A stretch of 64,000 nucleotides of DNA from the NCBI RefSeq assembly GCF_902635505.1, contig NC_045426.1, positions 596,017,318-596,081,317 on the forward strand. The letters are read 5' to 3'. The position numbers and the translations under genes are program-made. The DNA is from Sarcophilus harrisii (taxonomy: Eukaryota; Chordata; Mammalia; Dasyuromorphia; Dasyuridae). The notes beneath the pieces were generated by a model. The model ran no database searches, was not told where the DNA came from, and saw only the letters and a list, made by a program, of their open reading frames with translations. Shown here piece after piece: positions 23,918 through 36,407 of the stretch; the stretch's first letter is position 1; every line of letters begins with the position of its first letter.

Positions 23918-24280
23918 AAAAATATTTGTTGAAATGAGGTGATTCAGGCCAATTCCAATAGACTTGTGATAGAGACAACTATCTGCAACTAGAGAGAGGA
24001 TTATGGGGACTGAATGTGGATCACAACATAGTATTTTCACCTTTGCTATTGTTTGCTTGCTTATTTTTTTCCTTTTTGATCTGATTTTTCTTGTGCAACA
24101 TGATAAACATGGAAATATGTTTAGAAGAATTGAATATGTTCAACCTCTGTTGGATTTCTTGCTGTCTAGGGGAGTTAGGGAGGGAAGCAGAAAAATTTGA
24201 AACAAGGTTTTGTGAAGGTGAATGTTGAAAACTATCTTGCATGTATTTTGAAAAAAAAACCTATAAAAATATTTGTTGAA
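23918..24280 (+). mobile_element. L1 3' UTR insertion with target duplications
   Basis: A 5'-truncated L1 of about 330 bp contains only 3' UTR ('gacttgtgatagagacaact', 'ctgaatgtggatcacaacat') and ends in an A9 tail. It is flanked by 'aaaaatatttgttgaa' at 23918-23933 and 24265-24280, a 16-bp exact target-site duplication. This is the expected product of target-primed reverse transcription. Confidence 0.92.
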
Positions 24281-24299
24281 TTGAATGAATTACAAGTAT

Positions 24300-24435
24300 T
24301 CTATAAAGTTATATTGCCTTTATTTAACACTGCTATAGACCAGGTCTCTAATTCCCAATTAAAATCCCACCTTCTACAGAAAGCATTAGCCAACTCCTCT
24401 TAATTTTAATGCCTTACCTCTTTTGCTCTTTTGAT

Positions 24436-24482
<47 letters not shown>

Positions 24483-24665
24483 TATCTTGCCTTGTGTATA
24501 TTTGCTTACATGTTATCATTCCTATTAATTTGTAAATTCCTTAAGAGTAAAGAAAGTATTTGGCCTTTTAAAATTATATCTTTATTTCCAGCACATAGCA
24601 TAATGAGTAGATCATAGTAAGCTCTTAATAAAAGTGTATTCATTAATTGTTTGTTCTGTGGTTCA
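24300..24665 (+). repeat. L2 LINE 3' end carrying a (TA)n tract
   Basis: 'attaaaatcccaccttctac', 'ttttaatgccttacctcttt', 'tttccagcacatagcataat' and 'agctcttaataaaag' are L2 3' UTR. A (TA)n microsatellite at 24442-24485 has grown inside it. Confidence 0.8.
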
Positions 24666-24669
24666 GTTT

Positions 24670-25355
24670 CAGGAGTATAATGAAAGGATAAAAAAAAGAA
24701 GCTAATTTAATCATATTGTGGAAAGGATATTCAGTAAGGATACAGCATAAATTCAATTGAACAGAGCATCTCTGTCTCTGCTTTGGTCATGCTGGCCTAT
24801 TGATCAATTGCTTGTTTTAATCCTAAGGGAGAAACTAGTCATTGCTTGTGTATTAACTTTTATCCCTGAATATTCAGGAAGTTATATCAATAGTTTGAGT
24901 CATATTCTGATAAATGAATTAAATCTCATTAAAAAAAATAACTTTTAAAGAAAAACAAATCTAGCCAACATGGAGTAGATATTGCTCCCATGAAAAGGTA
25001 TTATGAATCCTCTTTCCATTTATATATAAATAATTATAATTTATGATCTTGATTATTATATTGTTAAATAAAGTAAGGCATCATAAAGAAAAGTACCTAA
25101 ATAGGAGAGTTTATAGACTCCCTTCAGTGTCAAATAAAGGATGTGATGGAATTGGTTTCCTGAAGTCCCTCAAAATAGTAAGAAATATAATTTCATGGTA
25201 TACTTGGTCATCAATTTAAAACATTTATAAGGCCTACTACATATAAAGAACTGAATTTTTATCTTATCTTTTAGTGTTTGTACCATATAACCAAAAAGGC
25301 CACTATCAAACCAATTATGACTTAGCCATACATCACATGATAATGATGATGATGA
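24670..25355. other. No recognised gene or repeat
   Basis: Nothing recognised except a short (GAT)n tract near 25340. Confidence 0.45.
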
Positions 25356-25359
25356 TGAT

Positions 25360-25615
25360 AATTTTTATAGTTACGTAGGTCATGAAGACCTGCAAAGTAT
25401 TTCAAATAAAGTATTTCATTTGATATTCATAATTCTAGATAGATATTTCAATTATAATTATCCCCAGTATGATTCTATTAGTTACAAGTTGCATAACTAA
25501 GCCTGAGAGAGATTAAGTGGCTTGCCTGAGGTCAAACAAGTAGAAAGTCAAACATCAAGAGCCAGATGTGAAACTAAGACTCTTCCTTCTGTGACTAGTG
25601 GAGTTTCCAACCCAT
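25360..25615 (+). repeat. MIR SINE
   Basis: 'tgcaaagtatttcaaataaa', 'tttgatattcataattctag', 'gcctgagagagattaagtgg' and 'cttgcctgaggtcaaacaag' follow the MIR order. Confidence 0.75.
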
Positions 25616-26065
25616 CAAATGTCTTCAAGATAGATTAGATTTCATTCCTCTATCAACTAAATGATTACTAAAAAAAAGGTTTTTTAAAAAAGTCTAAAAA
25701 AAGGACCTACAATTATTTAGAAAGAAATCTTAGCACTTAGAGAGATACAAAATTAAATAGATATTTGCCATGCTATGTTCCTGCAATCTGTATAAACAAA
25801 TACCTGAAAATTAAAGTATCATATTTAAGTGTACTTAGGTGAGCTTGGGAAAGGAACCCTATTTTTGTACAAGGAGGAATCATGCCTTCGTTTATCTACT
25901 TTGAAAAGTGGGGATTTAATATATTGCATTTTCTTGCAGGAAATTCTAATTGTAAGAATATTATTTATTTCGTGTCCATTTATTCCAAAAATTACTTAAG
26001 AAACTATTTTTAAATAGTATTGATCAATCTTCTGCATGACTTGATATTTGTAATCTCTAGAGTAT

Positions 26066-26240
26066 AAAACATCATCTCTCTCTTTTTTTTTTAAATTTAA
26101 TAGCCTTTTATTTACAGGTTATATGTATGGGTAACTTTACAGCATTAACAATTGCCAAACCTCTTGTTTCAAATTTTCACCTCTTACCCCCCACCCCCTC
26201 ACCCAGATGACAGGATGACCAGTAGAAAAACATCATCTCT
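26066..26240 (-). mobile_element. Very short L1 3'-end insertion with target duplications
   Basis: About 145 bp of L1 3' UTR ('atttacaggttatatgtatg', 'accccccaccccctcaccca' on the + strand) with a T-run at the left edge. It is flanked by 'aaaacatcatctct' at 26066-26079 and 26227-26240. This is the same L1 subfamily as the copy at 29.7 kb. Confidence 0.92.
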
Positions 26241-26244
26241 TTAT

Positions 26245-28148
26245 GCCCATCCCAATTTTCTTAAATTCAACTTAATATAATAGTGAGACCCTTCAGCTCA
26301 TTCGATTCTGAAACAGAAATAGCAAATATTAGTTGCAAATAGTTATTTTGTTATAATGCTGGAGTATATGTCCCACTTTCTTTAGGCATTAAAAGGAGAG
26401 GAACTCCATATAGGATCAAGCAGGTATGATGAAATATTTATTCACATATTACATGCTCTATGTTTACATAGTTCCTCTTGATTATTTATTACATCTTCTC
26501 ATCAGATACTATTGAATAGGCATGTGAGTATAGGAATGAAAAACTATTGGATTTAAACTCCACTTTTGATATTTATATTGATTTAGTGTTCCTGGAAAAA
26601 CCACTTTTCCCTAATTGTCCTGGATTCAGACCATAATTTGCAGAACAAAAATCATGCCATATTGGGAAAAAGACTTCCTCTCCAGGACTTTTCTACTGGT
26701 GAAAACACAGATCAATCTTGGAAAAATTAAAAAAAAAAAAAAAGATGTTATCCCAGTGTTTTAAAACCGTTAAAATTGATACATTTTGTTATATATTAAT
26801 ACAATGCTAGATAACATGGGGAATTAATATTCTCCATTGCAAGAACTATTCTTGGTTGAGACCATTTTTAATACAGAAAAAAAGGAAAGAAAAACATGTT
26901 ACAATATATCAGGAATCATGATATCATTGCGAAAAAATTAAGTGACTTATTAAATTAAAATCAAACTGAAAAGTTACTGCATTATTTGGGGCAAAAATTT
27001 TTCCATAAGTAATTATTAAACAATTGCAGTATTCATACATCACCACAAGATAGAGCTAGCATAATAGCATGAAGAAGAACAAAAGAAATTAATAAATGAA
27101 CTCCAATCCTCTTCTTTATATATATGCAGACTTAGAAAAAAAAAAGTAATTGCACTCTATATGTCCTATGTAATTCCGTAGGAGTTATGTTTTTGGATGA
27201 AATGATTCACTTACACTTTCACAAGGTACATTCAACCACCAATTTGATTAATTTTCCATTAGAGATCTGCACCAAAATGCATACTAAAGCTTAGTAATGC
27301 TTGTCATAGTTTTAAAATTAGAGCACATTAGAAAACTCTGCCTACATCAAAGTTTCCCATGAGGAACAAAGTCATTGAAAAATAATACTGTGAATAACTC
27401 CTTGCATATCTTATGATGACTTTGATTGATGATAGGGATCAGGAAGCTTACATTAATGAGTCTATTATGCACATATGCATGTACTCTCTTCAGAAGCTTT
27501 CATTCAAATATGACCACTAGATTTTGTGAAAATGAATATCAAATATTCAAACACTGAAAGAATAGATACTATAAAGCTGAATCAACAAGCAAATAAGAAT
27601 TCTTGGGACTAGAAAAATATATTTTGTTCCTTTTCTTGACAAATAAGGCTTGATTGTGTACTATAAAATCATAAAGAGAAATCTAATTGATTAACCAGAG
27701 TGATGCATGTTTGAAGAAAAGAGCCTATCTCTTGTTGATCTAGCTCCATTCATTATGATGAACAATACTCTGATGATAACCAGGGATGTGTTATATAATC
27801 AGTGGCTCCAACCACTTAAGTCTTCTCAATCTATCCAACTTTTGTCTATGAATTTTTATTAATTCTATATAGAGGATCTACCACGCTTTCTAAGAAGCAG
27901 ACTTAAATATCTAGTAACAGCACAACAATGGTGGACACAGGCTGTCTGTAAAGACACTGCTTCTTTTGTTTGGTAAGATTTTAAAATCTGAGAAATTCTT
28001 CTTTGGAAATATGTTGCACCCTACTTATGACAATCACACTCTTTCAGTGAATTCCAATTTTATTTCTTTACAAAATAAGTATTTTGTATGTTATATTCAC
28101 AAAGTATTATTAGAAGTATATTAGTATTAAAAAGATGGCCTTTTTTTT
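26245..28148. other. No recognised gene or repeat
   Basis: A weak SINE-like stretch may lie near 26540-26640 ('ggatttaaactccacttttg'). Otherwise nothing is recognised. Confidence 0.4.
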
Positions 28149-28149
28149 C

Positions 28150-28378
28150 CCCAAGAGGAGCTTGAGACCATTAAAAGAATTGGACAGTGTCTTCAATGCA
28201 AGCTACTCTTGTTCCATTCTGAGTACGGTGAATTGGCTTGAGATTTTTATTTCAACATTAACTATATCACTGTGGACAAGTCCCTTCATCTCCTATTCTC
28301 CATTTTATTTTTTGTAAAATAAGAAGGGATTGTACTCTATGACCTCTAAGGATTTTTACAATTCTCATCATTATTCTA
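28150..28378 (+). repeat. MAR1-type SINE
   Basis: 'tcactgtggacaagtccctt', 'catctcctattctccatttt' and the tail 'agaagggattgtactctat' then 'gacctctaaggatttttac' match MAR1. Confidence 0.65.
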
Positions 28379-28379
28379 C

Positions 28380-29660
28380 ATTTCCATTTTTTTAATTCAT
28401 TATTCCCCTTCCAATGTCCTACATTTTGGATCCTCCGATACTTTATCTCCTGTCTCTAACTTTTATATTAACTGGTCACAGCTAAGGCAAAACTACTTCT
28501 ATTTATTCTCTGGGTATCCTAAGGCTAATCTTGATGTGCAAAGTATTATCACTTAAAATTTGTCTTGATAGTTCATGAAGTTCAACTTGTGTGCGTTCCA
28601 TTTACACAAAAATATTAATAGTATCATTGAAGCATTTACTACTCAATGACAAGGGAAGTGTAAAAATAATTGTGATATTTACTGATTAAAATGTAAAAGA
28701 AGTAATAACTGAGTTCATAGCAGAGTTCATATATAATCCTAGAAGTAGTGTAGCTAATGCCTATGGGTAGAGAGGAAAGAGTAATCACACTCACAGACAC
28801 CTAGTATATAAGTAAAGTATTATCAGGGGCAGCTCAACTCTGGACTGTTACATTGATGCCCTTTATTGTTTTCTTTAAAGGAAGTTGATATCACATGTCA
28901 TCTGCAAGACAAAATCACTTTTTTGCTAGTACTGAGCTGCTGAAGCAGTGTTTAGATATTTTGGTCTACAAGCAAGCCTTTGGCAGGTTTCTGATATAAA
29001 GTTTCATTTTTTTTTCAGACAAACTATATCAACTTAGTTCCTGGCAAGAGAGCTCAAGGGTCTATTGTCTCATTTCCACTTCTTCCTCTCCTCTCTTAAG
29101 TTTTGAGGACTCTAAAGAGAAAACAGATCCTTGAGAGAATTCTTAAACTGTTTATGACACTAAGAAAAAGTTCAGCTATTTCCTTCAAAAAGGGGAGGAT
29201 TCTGCTCTGAATGAAACACATTTTCCAGCTACAATACTTTTTTTTCCATTCACATTCCATTCACATTTCTGCCTCAGTTGTAAAAACTATAAAGTTCAAA
29301 TTTTAATCCTATCTTCTGTAAACAATTTTTCTAACCATCTTCTGTGTCATCTCTTCCTACTCTTCTAGCAGACAGCTTTTTGCTGTCTTCTATATTGTGA
29401 CTTTATTTTTCATCTTTCATTTCATTTTCTGGCATTTAAAACCACAAATCAGGGTCTTCTTGTATTTACCGATCTATTTATAAATTATAACATGAAGTTC
29501 CCCAAATCTACATTTCTGTTACAAAAGATCCCATCAGTTTATATAAAATTATCTAGTAGATTCCAGAAATATTCTGAGAATTTCTCAGCGATATCCTTCA
29601 AAACACTCAAAATAATGATTTGTAAATTATGTAAAATGAACACAATTACTAAAGTCCTCA
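28380..29660. other. No recognised gene or repeat
   Basis: A pyrimidine-rich stretch near 29290-29460 faintly resembles an L2 3' end, but not enough to call. Confidence 0.4.
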
Positions 29661-30540
29661 TTATCACAATGCTTTGCTTTTTTTTATTATTATTATTTAT
29701 TTTTTAATAGTCTTTTATTTACAGGTTATATGTATGGGTAACTTTACAGCATTGAAAATTGCCAAACCTCTTGTTCAAATTTTTCCCCTCCTTCCCCCCA
29801 CCCCCTCCCCCAGATGGTAGGATAACCAGTAGATGTTAAATATATTAAAATATAAATTAGATGCGCAATAAGTATACATGACCAAACCGTTATTTTGCTG
29901 TAAAAAAAGAATCAGACTCTGAAATATTGTACAATTAGCCTGTGAAGGAAATCAAAAATGCAGATGGACAAAAATAAAGGGATTGGGAAATTAATGTAAT
30001 GGTTTTTAGTCATCTCCCTAATTCTTTCACTGGGCTTAGCTGGTTCAGATCATTACTATTCTATTGGAACTGATTTGGTTCATCTCATTGCTGAGGAATT
30101 GGTCATCATATAGTATTGTTGTGAAGTATATAATGATCTCTTGGCCCTGCTCGTTTCACTAGCATCAGTTCATGTAAGTCTCTCCAGGGCTTTCTGAAAT
30201 CATCCTGTTGGTCTTTTCTTACAAAACAATAATATTCCATAATATTCATATACCACAATTTATTCAGCCATTCTCCAATTCATTGGCATCCACTCAGTTT
30301 CCAGTTTCTGGCCACTACAAAGAGGGCTGCCACAAAGATTTGTGCACATACAGGTCCCTTTCCCTTCTTTATGATCTCTTTGGGATATAAGCCCAGTAAT
30401 AACACTGCTGGATCAAAGAGTATGCACAGTTTGATAACTTTTTGAGCATAGTTCCAAATTGCTCTTCAGAATAGTTGGATGTATACACAGTTTCACCAAC
30501 AATGTATTAGTGTCCCTGTTTTCCCACATCCCCTCCAACA

Positions 30541-31485
30541 TTACGCATTATTTTTCCCTGTCATTCTAGCCAGTCTGACAGTTGTATAGTGGTATCTCAG
30601 AGTTGTCTTAATTTGCATTTCTCTAATTAATAATGACTTGGAGCATCTTTTCATATGACTAGAAATAGATTCAATTTCTTCATCTGAGAATTGTCTGTTC
30701 ATATCCTTTGACCATTTATCAATTGGATAATGGCTTGATTTCTTATAAATTAGAGTCAATTCTCTATATATTTTGGAAATGAGTCCTTTATCAGAACCTT
30801 TGACTGTAAAAATATTTTCCCAGTTTATTGCTTCCCTTCTAATCTTGTCTGCATTAATTTTGTTTGTACAAAAACTTTTCAGTTTGGTATAGTCAAAATT
30901 TTCTATTTTGTGATAAGTAATGATCTCTATTTCTTTTTTGGTCATAAATTCCTTCCTCTTCCACAGGCCTGAGAGGTAAACTATCCTGTGTTCCTCTAAT
31001 TTATTTATAATCTCATTCTTTATGACTAGGTCATGAACACATTTTGACCTTATCTTGGAATATGGTGTTAAGTGTGGATCAATGCCTAGTTTCTGCCATA
31101 TTAGTTTCCAATTTTCTCAGCAATTTTTGTCAAACAGTAAGTTCTTATCCCAAAAGCTGGGGTCTTTGGGTTTGTCAAACACTAAGTTGCTATAGTTGTT
31201 GACTGTTTTATCCTTTGAACCTAATCTATTCCACTGATCAACTAATCTATTCCTTAGCCAATACCAAATGGTTTTGGTAACTGCTGCTCTATAATATAAT
31301 TTCAGATATGGTACAGCTAAGCCACCTTCATTTGATTTTTTTTTCATTAATTCCCTTGCAATTCTTGACCTTTTGTTTTTCCATATGAATTTTGTTGTTA
31401 TTTTTTCTAGATCATTAAAATAGTTTTTTGGGAGTCTGATTGGTATAGCGGTAAATAAATAGATTAGTTTTTGTAGTATTGTCAT
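30541..31485 (-). pseudogene. L1 ORF2 post-RT and C-terminal segments
   Basis: Two frames (31117-31485 and 30541-30945) encode the region after the RT. The first begins MTILQKLIYLFTAIPIRLP and includes KSNEGGLAVPYLKLYYRAA, a typical L1 thumb-region motif. The second includes NWENIFTVKGSDKGLISKIY and the basic C-terminal part. A frame break separates them. Confidence 0.88.
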
Positions 31486-31500
31486 CTTTATTATATTTGC

Positions 31501-32583
31501 TCACCCTATCCAAGAGCATTTAATATTTTTCCAATTGGATAGATCAGACTTAATTTGTGTGAAAAGTGGTTTGTAATTTTGTTCATAAAGTTTCTGATTT
31601 TCCCTTGGCAGATAGATTTCTAAGTATTTTATACTATCAGTAGTTACTTGAAATGGAATTTCCCTTTGTAACTCTGACTGTTGGATTTTGTTAGTGATAT
31701 ATAAGAATGCTGATGATTTATGTGGGTTTATTTTGTATCCTGCAACTTTGCTAAAGTTGTGGATTATTTCTAATAACGTCTTAGTAGAATCTCTGGGGTT
31801 CTCTAAGTATACCATCATATCATCAGCAAAGAGTGATAATTTGGTTTCCTCATTGCCTACTCTAATTCCTTTAATCTCTTTCTTGACTCTTATTGCCAAA
31901 GCTAGTATTTCTAATACAATATTGAATAGTAACGGTGGTAGTGGGCAGCCTTGTTTTACTCCTGATCTTATTGGGAATAGTTGAAGTTTTTCCTCATTAT
32001 ATGTGATGCTTACTGATGGTTTTAAATAGATGCTGCTGATTATTTTAAGGAAAAGTCCATTTATTCCTATACTCTCAAGTGTTTTTAATAGGAATGGATG
32101 TTGGATTTTATCAAATGCTTTTTCTGCATCTATTGAGATGATCATATGGTTTTTGTTAATTTGGTTATTAATATGGCCAATTATATTGATAGTTTTCCTA
32201 ATATTGAGCCAGCCCTGCATTCCTGGTATAAATCCTACTTGATTATAGTATATTATACTGGAGATGATTTTCTGTAGTCTTTTTGCTAATATCTTACTTA
32301 AGATTTTAGCATCAATATTCATTAGGAAGATTGGTCTATAATTTTCTTTCTCTGTTTTCAACCTACCTGGTTTAGGTATCAGTACCATGTCTGTGTCATA
32401 AAAGGAATTTGGTAGGACTCCTTCATTCCCTATTTTATCAAATAAGTTATATAGCATTGGGGCCAATTGTTCTTTAAATGTTTGGTAGAATTCACATGTA
32501 AATCCATCTGGTCCTGGGAATTTTTTCTTAGGGAGTTGATTAATAGCCTGTTCTATTTCTTTTTCTGAAATGGGACTATTCAA
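31501..32583 (-). pseudogene. L1 ORF2 reverse-transcriptase segment, 360 codons open
   Basis: This is the longest open frame of the window. It starts at a methionine before [13 protein letters not shown], which in the family lies just upstream of the RT domain. RT landmarks in order are [14 protein letters not shown] (residues about 20-33), VLIPKPGR (about 67-74), [17 protein letters not shown] (about 83-99), SIDAEKAFD (about 150-158), [14 protein letters not shown] (about 209-222) and the catalytic FADD (residues 252-255, bases 31819-31830). In the family this domain reverse-transcribes L1 RNA at a nicked target. It is open only as a fragment: the rest of ORF2 lies in other frames, so no full ORF2 protein can be made. 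Confidence 0.93.
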
Positions 32584-33003
32584 GCAATTACTTTCTCTTC
32601 TGTTAGTCTGGGAAGCCTATATTTTAGGAGGTAGTCATCCATTTCATTTAGGTTATCAAATTTATTGGCATAAAGTTGAGCAAAATAACTCCTTATTATT
32701 TCTCTAATTTCCTCTTCATTGGTGGAAAGTTCTCCCCTTTCATTTTTAATACTACTAATTTCGTTTTCCTCCCTAATTTTTAAATCAGATTTACCAAAGG
32801 CTTATCTGTTTTATTGGCTTTTTCATAGAATCAACTCTTAGTTTTATTAATTAGTTCAATAGTATTTTTACTTTCAATATTATTAATTTCTCCTTTTAAT
32901 TTTAGAATCTCAAATTTAGTATTTCATTGGGGGTTTTTAATTTGGTCTTTTTTTAGCTTTTTTTAGTTGCAAGCCCAATTCATTGATCTTCTCTTTCTCT
33001 GTT

Positions 33004-33369
33004 TTATTCAAGTAAGCCTCTAAGGATATAAAATTTCCTCTTATTGCTGCTTTGGCTGCATCCCACATTTTGGTATGATGTCTCATCGTTGTCATTATCT
33101 TGAGTGAAATTATTAATTGTATCTATAATTTGCTGTTTCACCCAATCATTCTTTAAGATGAGATTGTTTAGCTTCCAATTACTTTTTGGTCTATTTACCC
33201 CTAACTTTTTGTTGAATGTAGTTTTTATTGCAATGTGATCTGAAAAGAAAGCATTAACTATTTCTGCCTTCTTGAATTTAATTTTGAGGTCTTTATGTCT
33301 TAATATGGTCAATTTTTGAATAGGTTCCATGAACTGCTGAGAAGAAAGTATATTCCTTTCAGTCTCCAT
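33004..33369 (-). pseudogene. L1 ORF2 endonuclease C-terminal segment
   Basis: The 121-codon frame covers the end of the APE-like endonuclease, with the SDHIAIKT motif (residues about 43-50) that carries the catalytic SDH of this nuclease, followed by the linker NWKLNNLILKN. The N-terminal catalytic residues lie beyond the 5' truncation, so the nuclease cannot be functional. It is separated from the RT segment by frame breaks between 32583 and 33004. Confidence 0.88.
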
Positions 33370-33689
33370 TCAATTTTCTCCAAATATCTAATATACCTAA
33401 TTTTTCTAATATTCTATTTACCTCTTTAATTTCTTTCTTATTTGTTTTGTTGTTTGATTTGTCTAATTCTACAATGCTTTGCTTTCAAATAAGCCTTCTA
33501 AAATACATTTTTTCCCCTTAGGAACAGTTTCCTCTTTCATTCTCAGAACAGTCTGCATCTTTCCTCATTTTTTTTATCTGAAGACTATGTTCCTAAGCTA
33601 ATTTTACTAGTGTTTCACACCAAAAAAAATTTTGTCTGCCTATTTCAGCTACAAAAATAAAAATATACAATTATATTTTATGCACTTAT

Positions 33690-33812
33690 CTATAATGCTT
33701 TCTTCAAGAATGCAAGTTTCTTGAGGACAAGAAATGTTTCACTTTTTGTCTTTGTATTTTTAAGTTGTAGTCTAATGCTGGGTATGATAATTACTTATTG
33801 ATTTATTACTTG
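33690..33812 (+). repeat. L2 LINE 3' end fragment
   Basis: 'caagtttcttgaggacaaga', 'tttgtctttgtatttttaag' and 'gtctaatgctgggtatgata' match the L2 terminal region. Confidence 0.6.
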
Positions 33813-34014
33813 CTATCAAATGCATAATACTTAATAGATATCACAATATTAATTAACAAAGTGAAATAACAGCCTGTCCTCTCTTCCTTTCTCCTTGTTC
33901 TGCCAATAAATCTAATGTTATTTTATGACCTATTAGTAGAAACATAATATTCAGAGCAAAGGTATTTTGCTGTACATACTTCCTCCTCCCCGGACCATAT
34001 CTTCAGTTAGGTGT

Positions 34015-34858
<844 letters not shown>

Positions 34859-34958
34859 TTGTTTAATCTGAGGTTGTGAATTGTACTAGTTTCAGAATTT
34901 AGAGCCAGGGGAAAGGGAGGGGGGCAAATAAAGGGGGAACGTCCAAAGAAGCCTGCAA

Positions 34959-35219
34959 GTGCTGCTGGCTAATATCCTTTATACCCAGGCCATGATGCAG
35001 AACATGGGAAGACAAGGTCCCTTTTGGCAAGGGACTTCCGGAGAGAATCATCAATGCTTTCAATGTGGTAAAGGAAGGCATCTGAAAGTTCATTGTTGTC
35101 ATAGAGACATAGTGAGAAGACAGGGTGGGAGAACAAGACCCAAAACCCCATGTCCAAAATGCAACGGAGGCTTCCATTGGGCATCAGACTGTAGATTGAC
35201 TCAGAGAAACAGAAAGTGA
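34959..35219 (+). pseudogene. ERV gag nucleocapsid remnant with two zinc knuckles
   Basis: Two CX2CX4HX4C knuckles are present (CFQCGKGRHLKVHC and CPKCNGGFHWASDC), separated by a basic linker. In retroviruses this domain binds genomic RNA. Two knuckles fit betaretroviruses and related class II elements; most gammaretroviruses have one. It is a fossil fragment. Confidence 0.88.
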
Positions 35220-35548
35220 GCCCCAGCTCCAGGGCCCCAGTGGACATCAGAATGTAAATTGACCCAGGGAAATGAGAGGCAGGGTCCAACTCTAGGACCT
35301 CAGGCAAAAAAAAAAAAAAACTTGGGGCATGATGGCAGCCGCGGTTACACCCAGATAGTCTTTAGAAGTTCAGTACTCAGATATGACCAATTAGCCAAGA
35401 AGCAATCTGATGGGAGAAAGGGATTACATGATCAATCAGCAAAAAGGCAACCTCATGAGAAAAAGAAATTGTAATTAGGGAGAATAGAAGTTTTATAATT
35501 GAACAGAAGGGTGGTGTCCAGTGCGAGCAGCTCTCATGTAATTGCCAA

Positions 35549-35746
35549 GTGATGAGGAGAGATCCCAAAAGTGGTGAATGGAAGGGACCAGATAGGTTAA
35601 CTGCTTGGGGGAGAGGATTTGCTTGTATCCCTACAGATGGAGAAGGAATCAGATGGGTGCCAACAAGCCGTATTTGCCTTATCCATCGGAAAGAGACAGA
35701 AAACAAAGGAGAAAACTTAAGAAAAATTTGGCCATTCCATCTCTGA
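35549..35746 (+). pseudogene. ERV pol integrase C-terminal domain remnant
   Basis: GEWKGPDRLTAWGRGFACI followed by RWVPTSRICLIHRKE matches the DNA-binding C-terminal domain of class II integrases (the WKGP...WGRG...RWVP pattern). It is a fossil fragment. Confidence 0.82.
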
Positions 35747-35829
35747 CTACATTGCCACTTAAAAAGCATGACTGTTAGCCCAATGTGAATGGCAATAGAC
35801 TCATGAACATCAAAAATTGGTGATAAAAC

Positions 35830-36110
35830 TGTTAGAGAACTTCAAAAGCCACAGGAATCTTTGGATTCTCTGAGATATGATAAGATTTGTTGCAGGACTT
35901 CAAAACTTGCAAGAAACACTGAATTCCCTAACATGTAATAAGACTGTTGCAGGACTTCAAAATCTGCAGGGTTCATTGGATTCCCTAACACATGATGAAA
36001 CTATTGCAGGACTTCAGAACTTGCAGGAATCATTAAAATCCCTGACACATGAAGTAATGGATAACAGATTGGCTTTGGACTATCTCTTGGCTGCAGAAGG
36101 AGCCGTATGA
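35830..36110 (+). pseudogene. ERV env TM remnant with tandem heptad-repeat units
   Basis: About four tandem 57-base units (each giving a GLQNLQxxLxSLT-type 19-residue block) are followed by NRLALDYLLAAEGA, which resembles the conserved heptad-repeat and immunosuppressive-like segment of retroviral TM. The unit repetition is unusual. It is a fossil fragment. Confidence 0.8.
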
Positions 36111-36390
36111 GTGATTATTTATATACCCTCCTTCTAGGACATATGGAAATCTTTTACAATACCATGTTTCAATTTTAGCCCAGAGAAAATCCACTAACAA
36201 AATCTGGTTTGACTTCCCATTTCCCTTTGGTGTTTTTACCTCCCTGAAATATCAGGGTGAGTGTGATCACCTCTTTTTTTGATGTTTTCACCCCCATTTC
36301 TGAGAAATCAAGGAGGGCATGATCACCTCCTTTTTGGGGTTCTCACCTCTCTGAGAAGTCAGGGAGGGTGTGACCACTTATGTTCTAAAA

Positions 36391-36407
36391 CAAAAGGAAG
36401 GAGGAGA
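36391..36407 (+). promoter_or_regulatory. Polypurine tract of the ERV
   Basis: 'caaaaggaaggaggaga' directly precedes the TG of the LTR, the expected position for the plus-strand primer site. It is preceded by about three imperfect ~50-bp units (36225-36380). Confidence 0.85.

Larger units (their letters stand above)
29666..33485 (-). mobile_element. 5'-truncated L1 (3.8 kb) with 15-bp target duplications
   Basis: The body runs 33470 to 29681 on the minus strand and contains the C-terminal endonuclease region, the reverse transcriptase, the C-terminal domain of ORF2 and the 3' UTR. ORF1 and the 5' part of the endonuclease are missing. The 15-bp duplication 'acaatgctttgcttt' lies at 29666-29680 and 33471-33485, and the T/ATT-rich tail lies on the left as expected for a minus insertion. 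The long open stretches point to a fairly recent insertion, but several frame breaks separate them, so it is dead. The 3' UTR has a conserved C-run plus purine block typical of L1. Confidence 0.96.

Noticed and set aside
34899-35307. Minus-strand frames opposite the gag remnant
   Set aside because: Antisense shadows of the nucleocapsid region; no independent similarity.
36225-36380. CRISPR-like spaced repeats
   Set aside because: The units are imperfect and adjacent without unique spacers, and lie in an ERV 3' UTR of an animal genome.
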